Assembly (NCBI GenBank): GCA_943331005.2
Contig: CALQJX020000008.1
Span: forward strand, 72,916 to 136,915
Direction: 5' to 3'
Length of the DNA stretch: 64,000 nt
DNA from: Bordetella parapertussis
Lineage (GTDB): Bacteria > Bacteroidota > Bacteroidia > Chitinophagales > Chitinophagaceae
In this document: positions 55,150 to 63,114 of the stretch, piece after piece
Numbering within the stretch: position 1 is the stretch's first letter
Layout of the letters: each line of letters starts with the position of its first letter
Program-made: the position numbers and the translations under genes
The notes under the pieces: generated by a model
What the model was told of the DNA's origin: nothing
What the model saw: only the letters and a program-made list of their open reading frames with translations
Database searches by the model: none

Positions 55150-55740
55150 ATGATATTTTTTATATTTTCGAGAATTCATATTGTTGCCATGATTTGGAGA
55201 ATACTCAAGTTCGTAAAGATTAGATGGATAATAGGGTTTGCAATTATTTTATTTGTGTACAGTGCCATACCAATTAATATTGAAATGGAAATGGCCAAAC
55301 AATTTGTACATAATATTAACCCTGAAAAATATTCACAGGAAGGATTATTACTGCCTTATTCTAAACATGATTTAGAAAATTCAAACGGTATATATCAACT
55401 AAGTAGATTTTTTGAAGCCTATTTAATTGGTGAAGTAAAAGAAGATTATTTAACCAACGCGGAGTGGTGGTTTCATGAGTCGGGTAATCAGAAAGTACTA
55501 AATTATTGCTGGCAACTACGCAGTTTTATTAAGTTTGACGAACCACTAAAACTAAAACTAAGTGCAGAGAATAATTTGGCGAAATGGCGCCCATATTATG
55601 GCGAAGACATAACTATTAAATATTACGCAATTGCCACATCTATTTGTCTGTTTATACTATTACTCACATTTTCAGTAGAACTAAAACCCTATTTCTCAAA
55701 GTTTAACGTTAAAAAGGAATCAGAGAAAATTAATTATTAG
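55150..55740 (+). CDS. Membrane protein of unknown function between two repeat copies
   Basis: 196 residues from the ATG at 55150 (MIFFIFSRIHIVAMIWRIL); the ATG at 55189 is an alternative, and the frame opens with a TTG inside repeat copy 3. Two hydrophobic helices are seen: WIIGFAIILFVYSAIPI near the start and YAIATSICLFILLLTFSV near the end, with a 120-residue soluble part between them (periplasmic or cytosolic). I recognise no family. Sampled GC content is about 28 percent, against about 52 percent in a sampled stretch of aspS, suggesting recent acquisition. Copies 3 and 4 of the 51-nt repeat lie on either side in the same orientation. Confidence 0.65.
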   Translation: MIFFIFSRIHIVAMIWRILKFVKIRWIIGFAIILFVYSAIPINIEMEMAKQFVHNINPEKYSQEGLLLPYSKHDLENSNGIYQLSRFFEAYLIGEVKEDYLTNAEWWFHESGNQKVLNYCWQLRSFIKFDEPLKLKLSAENNLAKWRPYYGEDITIKYYAIATSICLFILLLTFSVELKPYFSKFNVKKESEKINY

Positions 55741-55871
55741 TACCCCTCTAACTCAACATAGTTTGCAACCGGGATCCATTCCGAAATAATCGAACAGACT
55801 TTTGCAAACTAAATTAGTGGATTGAGAGGTATATTGATAGTGAAAATGAGTATGCGTAAGTCTTTTCAACC

Positions 55872-55922
55872 CGCAAGTCGAAAAGACTTACGGAGGGTTA
55901 GACACAAGTGGAAAACACTTGC
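55872..55922 (+). repeat. 51-nt double-hairpin repeat, copy 4 (divergent)
   Basis: The length is kept exactly while several bases differ: GACTTAC instead of GACTTGC in hairpin A (one mismatch), GGAGGGTTAGACA in the spacer, and a G in the loop of hairpin B. Stem B is unchanged. Confidence 0.8.
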
Positions 55923-55962
55923 GCCAAGTGATACGAGAGGAATATTTTAACGGGCGTTACAA

Positions 55963-56017
55963 ACCTGCCTAGCGGCAGACAGGTGCCACACCGCCGCATC
56001 CTCGTTGCAAACGAGGA
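55963..56017. repeat. Two further palindromes next to repeat copy 4
   Basis: ACCTGCC-TAGC-GGCAGaCAGGT (55963-55984) and TCCTCGTT-GCA-AACGAGGA (55999-56017). They lie in the gap before the gene ending at 56042 and would both fold in RNA or single-stranded DNA. No coding sequence overlaps. Confidence 0.6.
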
Positions 56018-56041
56018 CGAGATTGAGGATCCGGCAAAATC

Positions 56042-56365
56042 CTATTCGGGTAATCCAATTTCCTTAGCTAACCTGTGTTGTTTGTCAAGCCACCTTCTGT
56101 AATTTGCTTCATCTTTAGCCTGCAAGAAAGCTGCGGCACATAAACTTGCCTGTGTGTACATTTGCATTTTATCCCCACTTCTTTCGGCAATTTCATATTG
56201 AGATACAGCATCAGAAGCGACACTGTTTTCAATCTTCTGTATATCATTTTTTACTTGCCTATCCATACCTCCGCCCCAAAAGTACCACCCCAAAAGAATA
56301 ATTACCAACAATGATATAATCCCTTTATATTGACTATTGCTTGCATTTGCATTGTTAGTTTCCAT
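56042..56365 (-). CDS. Small single-helix membrane protein of unknown function
   Basis: 107 residues from the ATG at 56365. After a short polar start it has one hydrophobic segment (GIISLLVIILLGWYFWGGG), then a helical, polar part with alternating charges (VKNDIQKIENSVASDAVSQYEIA; landmark) that may form a coiled coil. The topology would be one helix with a soluble tail. I recognise no family. It is AT-rich, like its neighbours. Its stop lies 25 bp after the palindromes near repeat copy 4. Confidence 0.65.
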   Translation of the reverse strand: METNNANASNSQYKGIISLLVIILLGWYFWGGGMDRQVKNDIQKIENSVASDAVSQYEIAERSGDKMQMYTQASLCAAAFLQAKDEANYRRWLDKQHRLAKEIGLPE

Positions 56366-56631
56366 ATTTATTTTTTACTAAATTACTGAAATTTATAGAA
56401 ATATAAAGGAGGTCTTATACCTCCGCAACCCGTAAAAATTCAATCAAAAAAAGTTTATCAAACGGATTCTAATCCAACAACCCACCTAAAATGAAACTTT
56501 AAGCAATGAAAGGTGAAGAATTCAAAATAAGCTGAAAAGAGTTTTTTTAATTTTCACCCCCAAACAGAATTTATAAAAGATAGAGGAGACAATCTTAAAA
56601 TAATAGTAGGATATAGTCAAAATTGAAATTA

Positions 56632-56847
56632 TTACTTCACATTCCCATTATCTATTACTCCATCTATTTCATCAAACGGGACACCCTGAATTAGCAACAT
56701 TTTCTTCAATAATCTTATTTGCACTAAACTGCGTTCATTCTGCAATTCAAGTGAATTAATAATTTTGTCTATTCTAAAAATCCAGCGAGTAACAAACACT
56801 CCAACTATAAAAGAAATAACAAGAATAAAAATCAAACCGAAGTCCAT
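56632..56847 (-). CDS. Small membrane protein of unknown function
   Basis: 71 residues from the ATG at 56847 (MDFGLIFILVISFIVGVF); the frame reaches back to 56892. One hydrophobic helix at the start is followed by a soluble helical tail (SLELQNERSLVQIRLLKKMLLIQG; landmark) that looks amphipathic. No family is recognised. Similar in plan to the 107-residue gene next door: one helix, then a helical tail. AT-rich. Confidence 0.55.
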   Translation of the reverse strand: MDFGLIFILVISFIVGVFVTRWIFRIDKIINSLELQNERSLVQIRLLKKMLLIQGVPFDEIDGVIDNGNVK

Positions 56848-57073
56848 TGGTGTATGTTTTAAGGTGAAGCATAAAAATAAATAAAAAAACAAAGCAGTAG
56901 TAACACCTCTGTTTTATCTCTCCCCCCACTACCCTGCCACCTAGATCTAAGCAAACAGCTAAAAACACAAAACAGGTAATACCGCATACATAAGTGGCTG
57001 TAAATGTATGGGAGCGCAACATCTTTACATAAATACGCAACATATCTGCACTATAAAGCGGCTGGTGTGGCAG

Positions 57074-57081
57074 TATATTTG
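57074..57081 (+). promoter_or_regulatory. Putative -7 box of the Ig-like lipoprotein gene
   Basis: TATATTTG, an exact TAnnTTTG, 51 nt before the ATG at 57133. No spaced TTG visible upstream. Confidence 0.45.
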
Positions 57082-57132
57082 CCGTATGGATGCTATAGTT
57101 CATTCATACAACAAAAATAAAATTTCAGACAC

Positions 57133-58602
57133 ATGAAAAAAACACAGCTTCTACTGGCCCTGCTGATCATGGGCATAACCCTGATAACGGGTTGCAAGAA
57201 AAAAGACGACAACAATAACAACAACGGCTCTGGCGAGGCGGCGGCACTGGTGATAAAAACAGGTGCACACAGCATGGCACCGGGCGAAACACTGACCTAT
57301 GAGGCGGTAGTGGTAGACACCAAGGGCAATGCCACCCCTGCTACGGGCATAACCTGGAGTGTGAACAACTCGCTGGGTGCTTTTGCGGGCAATGTATTCA
57401 CCCCATCGGCATCGGGTAGCGGTGTGGTAACTGCAACTGCTACGGTAAACGGTAAGCAGCTGACGGCATCGGTACCGGTAGGTATCTATCTGCCTGCGGT
57501 ATTTACGGTAGTACCATCGGCTGTTATCTGGACAACAAATGCGGGTACCATACCGCTGACAAGTGTGTACCTGGGTACGGGCAGCGTGAGCGGCTACAGC
57601 TACTCATCGAGCAACACAGGCGTGGCTACTGTAGACGCAAGCGGCAACATCAGCTTTGTGGCTGCAGGTGAGTGTGTGATCACGGTGACTGCCAACGGCC
57701 TTTCTGACAACAACAAAGTATATGTACCGGTACTGGTGGTAGGCATGCCTCCGGCTACGCTGCCTGTGGTACGCGTGGCAGTAAACCCTGCAGGTAAGGA
57801 AATGTTCCGCGGCGAAACGGCGACATTTACTGCTAAAGCCTACAACAGCGCTAATGCTGAAGTAAGCGGTTCATTTACCTGGGCATCTCAGGACCCAAGC
57901 ATTGCTACCGTAGACGCAAGTGGTGTGGTAACTGCCAAAGCACTGGGCAATACGGTGATCACTGCTACGAGCAATGGTATAACCGGCCAGGCTGAAGTGA
58001 ATGTACTGCCTGATACTATCATCATAGTAACGCCGATAATGGCGAGTATAGCTCCGGGTGCTACGAAGCAGTTTACCGCGCAGGCCTATGCTGTGAACAA
58101 AACTACCAAGGCACTGTCTGCCATAGCAATGCCGGCGGGTCTTACCTGGGAAGTGCCGGTAACAGGTGTATCGATCTTTGATATAGCTACTGTAAGCGCT
58201 ACGGGTGTGGTAACGATGAAATCTACTGCTACACTGGGTCTTTCTACGGTAGTAATAGCACATGTGACTTCGCCAACCATTATGGAAGGTGCGGGCCTGG
58301 TAATGGTGAGCGACTGCAACTGCGGTACTACCACTCCGGGTGTAGACCACATTCTGCTGACAGGCAGCACTACGCTGAACCTGAGCCTGACAGGCGGCCC
58401 TACCACCGTAAATGCTACTGCAGTAGATGCGAGCAACAATCCGGTAGCAGGTGCTGTGGTGAAACTATGCTCTGATAATATGGCTGTATGTACGATAGAT
58501 GCCGGTACAGGTGCTATCATACCTACGGGTCCGGGTACGGCAGTGGTTACTATCTGCAATGGTTCTGTATCTATACAGATCACTGTGAACGTGACGCTGT
58601 AA
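57133..58602 (+). CDS. Ig-like (BIG_2-type) repeat lipoprotein
   Basis: A 489-residue envelope protein. The signal ends LITGC (lipobox Cys21), then a KKKDDNNNNNGSG linker. The rest holds about five bacterial Ig-like units, with landmarks TWSVNNSLGAF, SSSNTGVATVDASGNISFVAAGECVITVTA, TWASQDPSIATVDASGVVTAKALGNTVITATS (BIG_2 pattern V-A-T-V-D-x-x-G-x-V-T-A) and VKLCSDNMAVCTIDAGTG. BIG domains serve as spacers or adhesion modules on surface proteins. No catalytic domain is present. It is probably an outer-membrane or surface structural lipoprotein. A strong terminator follows. The DNNNNN asparagine run is coded by an AAC/AAT-rich stretch. Confidence 0.85.
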   Translation: MKKTQLLLALLIMGITLITGCKKKDDNNNNNGSGEAAALVIKTGAHSMAPGETLTYEAVVVDTKGNATPATGITWSVNNSLGAFAGNVFTPSASGSGVVTATATVNGKQLTASVPVGIYLPAVFTVVPSAVIWTTNAGTIPLTSVYLGTGSVSGYSYSSSNTGVATVDASGNISFVAAGECVITVTANGLSDNNKVYVPVLVVGMPPATLPVVRVAVNPAGKEMFRGETATFTAKAYNSANAEVSGSFTWASQDPSIATVDASGVVTAKALGNTVITATSNGITGQAEVNVLPDTIIIVTPIMASIAPGATKQFTAQAYAVNKTTKALSAIAMPAGLTWEVPVTGVSIFDIATVSATGVVTMKSTATLGLSTVVIAHVTSPTIMEGAGLVMVSDCNCGTTTPGVDHILLTGSTTLNLSLTGGPTTVNATAVDASNNPVAGAVVKLCSDNMAVCTIDAGTGAIIPTGPGTAVVTICNGSVSIQITVNVTL

Positions 58603-58626
58603 CCCACCTAACGATCTATTCTTTGC

Positions 58627-58657
58627 AAAACCCCGGCACCAATGGTGCCGGGGTTTT
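58627..58657 (+). terminator. Terminator after the Ig-like lipoprotein gene
   Basis: CCCCGGCACC (58631-58640) pairs perfectly with GGTGCCGGGG (58644-58653), loop AAT, flanked by AAAA and TTTT. It lies 25 nt after the stop. Confidence 0.9.
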
Positions 58658-58695
58658 GTGTATATAGGCAGGCCGGTCTTGTGCGGCATTTTATG

Positions 58696-58703
58696 TAATT
58701 TTG
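58696..58703 (+). promoter_or_regulatory. Putative -7 box of the glycosyltransferase gene at 58738
   Basis: TAATTTTG, an exact TAnnTTTG, 34 nt before the ATG. No well-spaced TTG. Confidence 0.45.
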
Positions 58704-58737
58704 CCCTTACACAACAAACACCCGTACTAAGGTCTGC

Positions 58738-59949
58738 ATGTCTCGACACTTACTGATATTTTCGTGGGAATATAATGGTTACCATTCGGTACAGGGAACG
58801 GCATTGTCTAAAAGGCCGAGGCAGGTGGCAGAGTCGTTCAGGGCAAGGGGCTGGGAGGTGACGGTGCTACACAAAGATCACCGCAATGAAAGCGGAAGCG
58901 GCAGGTACCATATAAACACAGAAGAAAACGGCATAAGGCGGATAGCAATACGATCTACCGATGATACGGGCATCAACCAAAGCAACCCGCTGCTGCGCAA
59001 GCTGGAAACGCTCTACTATATAGCCCTGCATGGCGACCGCACCTATAAATGGGCGGCAGATGTAATAGCGTGTTATGATGAGCTGGGAATAGACAATAAA
59101 CCAGATCATATCCTCTCCTTCTTCTCGCCGAGGGTGCCGCTGTTTCTGGGCAATCATTTCTCGCGCAAGCTGGGTGTGCCATGGACGGCAGACATACAAG
59201 ACCCTATCTATGAAGGTGTGGCAAAGAAGATGTGGTATTTCTGCAGGGGATGGATGAAGAGTGTGCTGCGCTCTGCCACAGCAAGGGTGCATATATCGCC
59301 CGAATGGGCAGCCATAGATGCGGGCAGGCTGGGCATGGAAGTACATACCATAAGGCATGCCATACCTCAGGCGGTGCAGCCACCTGCACACAACAACAAA
59401 GAAAAATTTGAAGCAGAACACGGGGGTAACTTCAATGTGTTTTACGGAGGCTCTTTGTCGCCGGATATACAGTCGATGGAGGTGCTGCGGGAAGTGATAA
59501 CCAAGGCCGCAGAACAGGGGGTGCGCATAAGGATATTGCTGGCAGGCAATGAGAATGCCTATAATCTGCTGTGCAAGGGAGTGGGCGCTGCGGCTGTGCA
59601 CCACCTGGGGTGGTTATCGCCGGAGGAGATGAACCAGTATATCTTCAATTGCCACTGTACGCTGGTGGTGCCGTGGTCGGCAGAGCGGATAGGCATACCT
59701 TCTAAATTTTATGAGCTGTGCAGCTACCCCAAGCCTATATGGATACCGGGCAATGACCTGGGTGCCTTTGCTACTTTGCTGCAGGAATGGCAACACCCGC
59801 CAATAGCTACCGGCAATGTGCCGCAACAGCTGGAAGCCGCGCTGCGTGCGGCAAGGGGCGACAACAGTCTGCTCTTTAATACCAGTGCCTGCAAGGGCAA
59901 AATGCTGCATGCCGCAGACCTGTGCGATGCATATACTACACTGATGTAG
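58738..59949 (+). CDS. Glycosyltransferase, GT4-like
   Basis: A 403-residue protein with a GT-B-like plan. The start HLLIFSWEYNGYHSVQGTALSKRPRQVAESFRARGWEVTVLHKD (landmark) is the N-terminal Rossmann half. The donor domain begins FNVFYGGSLSPDIQSMEVLREVI and IRILLAGNENAY, and ends CTLVVPWSAERIGIPSKFYELCSYPKPIWI, which contains the glutamate-bearing sugar-nucleotide site region. The family is GT4 or a close relative; the sugar and acceptor are unknown. It is alone between the Ig-like lipoprotein and the protein-glutaminase block, converging on the latter, whose genes are on the minus strand. The two stops are 5 bp apart. Confidence 0.82.
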   Translation: MSRHLLIFSWEYNGYHSVQGTALSKRPRQVAESFRARGWEVTVLHKDHRNESGSGRYHINTEENGIRRIAIRSTDDTGINQSNPLLRKLETLYYIALHGDRTYKWAADVIACYDELGIDNKPDHILSFFSPRVPLFLGNHFSRKLGVPWTADIQDPIYEGVAKKMWYFCRGWMKSVLRSATARVHISPEWAAIDAGRLGMEVHTIRHAIPQAVQPPAHNNKEKFEAEHGGNFNVFYGGSLSPDIQSMEVLREVITKAAEQGVRIRILLAGNENAYNLLCKGVGAAAVHHLGWLSPEEMNQYIFNCHCTLVVPWSAERIGIPSKFYELCSYPKPIWIPGNDLGAFATLLQEWQHPPIATGNVPQQLEAALRAARGDNSLLFNTSACKGKMLHAADLCDAYTTLM

Positions 59950-59954
59950 GTGCG

Positions 59955-60314
59955 TTATTTCTTGCGTACCCTGATGATTATATCGGAATTTTCGCCGGCT
60001 CTTTTTACCAGTACTGCGGTGCTCTTCTTCTCTGATTCGCGAAGGAGGGAGATGTAGGCAGGTGCCGCATTTTTGGAGATGCGGTAGAAGCGGGCAGACT
60101 CATTGAAAGTGACCTCTAGGTAGGGATCTTCGCCAACGGGTGGATGGATAGCAGCTACTGTAAGTGCATACTCCACAGGCTTTTTGGCGGTGTTCTTTTT
60201 CTTCTTTTGAATGGCCGATGCGGCGAACGTATGCAGCACAAAAAACAAACTCAATATGCACATGATGCATATTGAGTTCATTCGTTTATTGTTACCGCTT
60301 TTTACTATGGGCAT
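59955..60314 (-). CDS. Stand-alone protein-glutaminase propeptide-like protein
   Basis: 119 residues with an exported N-terminus (SICIMCILSLFFVLHTFAASA; start ATG at 60314, or 60281 at MNSI). After a lysine-rich stretch the mature part reads LTVAAIHPP, YLEVTFNESARFYRI and AAPAYISLL. The same pattern (LTVAGIRP, AIEVFFNENAEFFTV, ALIAAVKEAF) occurs in the propeptide region of the protein-glutaminase precursor encoded just upstream, so this is a paralogue without the enzyme domain. The gene start overlaps the last codons of that gene (ATG lies inside ATGCCCATAG), indicating coupled translation. A propeptide normally folds over the active site and inhibits it, so a secreted free copy may act as an inhibitor, immunity protein or chaperone. 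The homology is read by eye; the role is inferred. Confidence 0.65.
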   Translation of the reverse strand: MPIVKSGNNKRMNSICIMCILSLFFVLHTFAASAIQKKKKNTAKKPVEYALTVAAIHPPVGEDPYLEVTFNESARFYRISKNAAPAYISLLRESEKKSTAVLVKRAGENSDIIIRVRKK

Positions 60315-61423
60315 GTGATCAACGAGCTATAGCTGGTAAGCGTAGAATTGGTAGATGTGAACATCGGGTCTGTGCTGAAAGACAAGCCTGAAGAACCCGC
60401 TGGTGTATATGATGTAGTAGGCTGTACATTGATCATAGTAACGTGCGGCGTGAACGAAGCAGCACATGCAGGGTTTTCCTGCGCATGCAGCCATGTAGCC
60501 AGCAGCACAGGCTGATTGAACATAGCAGGATCGAATACGTATGCCTTAGGACCTGTAGGTGTCTGCACGGTAACCAGTGGCGCTACGTGATACCACCACC
60601 TGATGCAGCAACCACCCCACTTCTGCGCCTGTACACAAAGCTTGTCGGAACCAGAATTGGCGAAGCTGAAGATCTTTTTGGTGCCGTACTTGTAGCGGTT
60701 GTTGATGACGTAGCACATTTTGTGTGCGCGTGCATAACAGCCATCCTGGCAATACTGAAAAGAGATACACTTGTCTATGCCATACGGGCCAGGCAATGCG
60801 CAGCACTGCTTCACTATGTAGTCGAACATAAGCTGGGCAGTGGCAAAGTCGGGGATAAGATTATTGAGTCCGGGATCTGTGGTATTGAGGATACCGAGTG
60901 CTTCGGGCTGATTGATCGTATTGTCAGACATCTTAGAGAGGTCTACTTTTATAGCAGAGCCTGTAGCGGTGTTCACCGTTCTGCTAGCCCTGGTTTCGGC
61001 AAGCTGCTGCTGTGTGGGTGTGGTAATATCTACCAGCACTCCTTGCCATGGATCGAAGGTAACGAGCATGGGGCGATTGGCGCTGAAAGCCTCTTTGACA
61101 GCGGCTATGAGGGCATCGTTGGTAACGGTGAAGAACTCTGCATTCTCGTTGAAGAATACTTCTATAGCATTGCTGCCCTGCATGGGGCGAATGCCTGCAA
61201 CGGTGAGCACAGAAGTCAATACCTGATTGCTGCCTGCCTTGCCCGCACCGGTAGTGGCAGGCGTAGATGTGGCAGCAGGAGCCGCTGTAGCAGCGGTTCT
61301 TACCGAGTTTTTTGTAGTCTCTTTCTTATCGCAGGAATTGAGACTGAGCACTGTAGCTACTGCCAGTACAGACAGTATTGCCGACAGTTTCTTTATGCGG
61401 CGGAATGAATTTGTAGTAGTCAT
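60305..61423 (-). CDS. Protein-glutaminase (protein glutamine deamidase) precursor
   Basis: 372 residues from the ATG at 61423 (MTTTNSFRRIKKL); a TTG at 61444 is an alternative. The signal ends LNSC (Cys31), a lipobox-like site. A propeptide domain follows at about 65-135 (LTVAGIRP, IEVFFNENAEFFTV). The catalytic domain shows the protein-glutaminase triad: Cys229 in DGCYARAHKMC, His279 in WYHVAPLV, and Asp298 in YVFDPAMF. This matches my memory of the Chryseobacterium proteolyticum enzyme (VDGCYARAHKM, SYHVAILV, IDPSLF), which deamidates glutamine side chains of folded proteins after proteolytic removal of its propeptide. Cysteines (CVQAQKWGGCC) suggest disulfides. The export and lipoprotein state are inferred. 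Its last codons overlap the free-propeptide gene. Confidence 0.88.
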   Translation of the reverse strand: MTTTNSFRRIKKLSAILSVLAVATVLSLNSCDKKETTKNSVRTAATAAPAATSTPATTGAGKAGSNQVLTSVLTVAGIRPMQGSNAIEVFFNENAEFFTVTNDALIAAVKEAFSANRPMLVTFDPWQGVLVDITTPTQQQLAETRASRTVNTATGSAIKVDLSKMSDNTINQPEALGILNTTDPGLNNLIPDFATAQLMFDYIVKQCCALPGPYGIDKCISFQYCQDGCYARAHKMCYVINNRYKYGTKKIFSFANSGSDKLCVQAQKWGGCCIRWWYHVAPLVTVQTPTGPKAYVFDPAMFNQPVLLATWLHAQENPACAASFTPHVTMINVQPTTSYTPAGSSGLSFSTDPMFTSTNSTLTSYSSLITCP

Positions 61424-61588
61424 AAAAAAGCTGTGTTCATGCAATTGGCATCAACATATAACCGTAAAGTACATAGTTTTTCTTATCTGACAAATAAATA
61501 ATGCATTTTTCTTTTTCGTCTTGACTTATGTTACAAGTAACGAAGAAATGCGTTAACTTTCCATATTACATCATATAGATAAGCTGCA

Positions 61589-63052
61589 ATGAAACAAGTA
61601 CTTACACTAATTATGGCACTGCTGAGCGGCGGGTTGCTGTTTGGCCAACAGGCACACAAACAACCTGTGTATACACAAATGGTGAGCCAGCTGCTGCGCC
61701 TGAATGAGGAGCGCCATGTTATCGCCATGAAGCCTACGGCAGGTGTGCTGACACAACGTGTAATAGCGCAGAGTACCCGCGACAATGTTGCAGGAACGCT
61801 TACCGATTCTGTGCGACTGCGCTACTCTGGCATGAGGGCATCTACCTATGACTATAACAGTATGATCTATGCTTATAACTATCCGTACAGCACCACACCT
61901 ATGTTCAACTACGCAGGTGTTTTCACTGCACCACAGGTGAAGTATGATACTTATGTGCACTGGACCATCAATCCGTTTACGATGCCTGCCTACGGCCTGT
62001 ATGAGGGCTACTTTGCCACCTATGATACCAACAGCAATCTGAAGACCTTTAAGAAGTTGTATGTAGACTCTACGCTGAATGACAACATGAGCTATATGAA
62101 CACCTTTACCACTGCCAACAAAATAAGCAAGGGGTATACCTTCAATCTGAATGCAGGTGTGGCTGATAGTGCGTTCATTCAGTATTTTGCCTACGATACC
62201 GCAAAAAGGCTGGTAAAAGACAGTGTGTATGAGCTGCACCTGGGCGTATGGCGCAAGGCTGCGAAAACCACTTATACCTATGATGCTGCCGGCAACCTTA
62301 CTATTGTAGACAACTATACCAATGTTACCGATACCTCCTTCCTGCTGCCGTTGACGCAGACGCTGAAGTATACTAATACTTATGACGCCAGCAATCGCCT
62401 GATAACTGTGCTTACCACTATGACCAACGGCACTACCATGGGCGACTATGTGAAGGATACTTTCGGTTACAGCGGCACTCTTACCTACCACAACTCGTGG
62501 AAGCAGCACCAGATGGATCCGATACATGGTACCTGGTGGCCACAGTACTACATGAACAAGCATATAACTGCCGGCAAACCTGATACCATAACACATAATG
62601 GCTGGGATAGTATAGCCAACAGGTGGGCGCCTTCTTCTATGGATATAGCAGGCTACAATACAGACAATAATCCTGATACGGTTTATAAGTACCAGTATAA
62701 CTGGACTGCTTTCTCTGCAACACCAGACTATACTACCGTTTATTACTACGATACCTTTACTTATGTAGCGCCCGTATCTGCAACAAATACGCTGCCAGAA
62801 ACGGCAAACATCAGTATTTACCCCAACCCTGCGGGTAATGTGGTGACACTGGCTATGCCGGCTGCTTTTGATAATGAGCAGATAAGCGTGACCATACTGA
62901 ACATAAATGGTCAGGTAATAAGCAGGCAGGTGCTGCGCAGCCAGCAAAATAATGTGCTGCCTACCGACCATCTGCAAACAGGTATGTACCTCATAACAGT
63001 ACAAGACCGCAATGGCCGCAGCCTGCACCAGCAGCAATTGCTAAAACAATAA
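61589..63052 (+). CDS. Secreted protein with type A T9SS C-terminal domain and YD-like repeats
   Basis: 487 residues with signal peptide (VLTLIMALLSGGLLFGQ). The middle has tyrosine- and aspartate-rich units with the pattern TYTYDAAGNLTIVDNY, TNTYDASNRLITVL and DTFGYSGTLTYHN, like RHS/YD repeats that form a beta-shell. The last 80 residues form the type A sorting domain (Por_Secre_tail): ISIYPNPAGNVVTLAMPAAF, ISVTILNINGQVIS, LQTGMYLITVQDRNGR. This predicts T9SS export to the cell surface with attachment to lipopolysaccharide. I recognise no catalytic domain. It is divergent from the protein-glutaminase gene over about 165 bp. A hairpin follows the stop. Confidence 0.82.
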   Translation: MKQVLTLIMALLSGGLLFGQQAHKQPVYTQMVSQLLRLNEERHVIAMKPTAGVLTQRVIAQSTRDNVAGTLTDSVRLRYSGMRASTYDYNSMIYAYNYPYSTTPMFNYAGVFTAPQVKYDTYVHWTINPFTMPAYGLYEGYFATYDTNSNLKTFKKLYVDSTLNDNMSYMNTFTTANKISKGYTFNLNAGVADSAFIQYFAYDTAKRLVKDSVYELHLGVWRKAAKTTYTYDAAGNLTIVDNYTNVTDTSFLLPLTQTLKYTNTYDASNRLITVLTTMTNGTTMGDYVKDTFGYSGTLTYHNSWKQHQMDPIHGTWWPQYYMNKHITAGKPDTITHNGWDSIANRWAPSSMDIAGYNTDNNPDTVYKYQYNWTAFSATPDYTTVYYYDTFTYVAPVSATNTLPETANISIYPNPAGNVVTLAMPAAFDNEQISVTILNINGQVISRQVLRSQQNNVLPTDHLQTGMYLITVQDRNGRSLHQQQLLKQ

Positions 63053-63073
63053 TAATTACTAACTAAAAGCATA

Positions 63074-63100
63074 TACAGCAGGTGAGATCCACCTGCTGTA
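63074..63100 (+). terminator. Hairpin after the type A T9SS gene
   Basis: TACAGCAGGTG (63074-63084) pairs perfectly with CACCTGCTGTA (63090-63100), loop AGATC; no T run follows, so it may be an mRNA-end stem or a weak terminator. It merges with a -7-like box of the next gene. Confidence 0.6.
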
Positions 63101-63106
63101 ACTTTG
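63099..63106 (+). promoter_or_regulatory. Putative -7 box of the thioredoxin-like gene
   Basis: TAACTTTG, an exact TAnnTTTG, ends 8 nt before the ATG at 63115. It overlaps the foot of the preceding hairpin, so the two genes' termination and initiation signals are fused. Confidence 0.45.
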
Positions 63107-63114
63107 TAAGATCA

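Noticed and set aside
53119..55922. Integron attC sites bracketing cassettes
   Set aside because: The repeats lack the R' and R'' core sequences (GTTRRRY and its inverse) at their ends, intervals hold several genes on both strands, and no integrase is seen.
61607..63037. A 476-codon open frame on the minus strand
   Set aside because: It lies fully antisense to the T9SS substrate gene at 61589-63052, has no family features, and is explained by the biased third positions of that gene.
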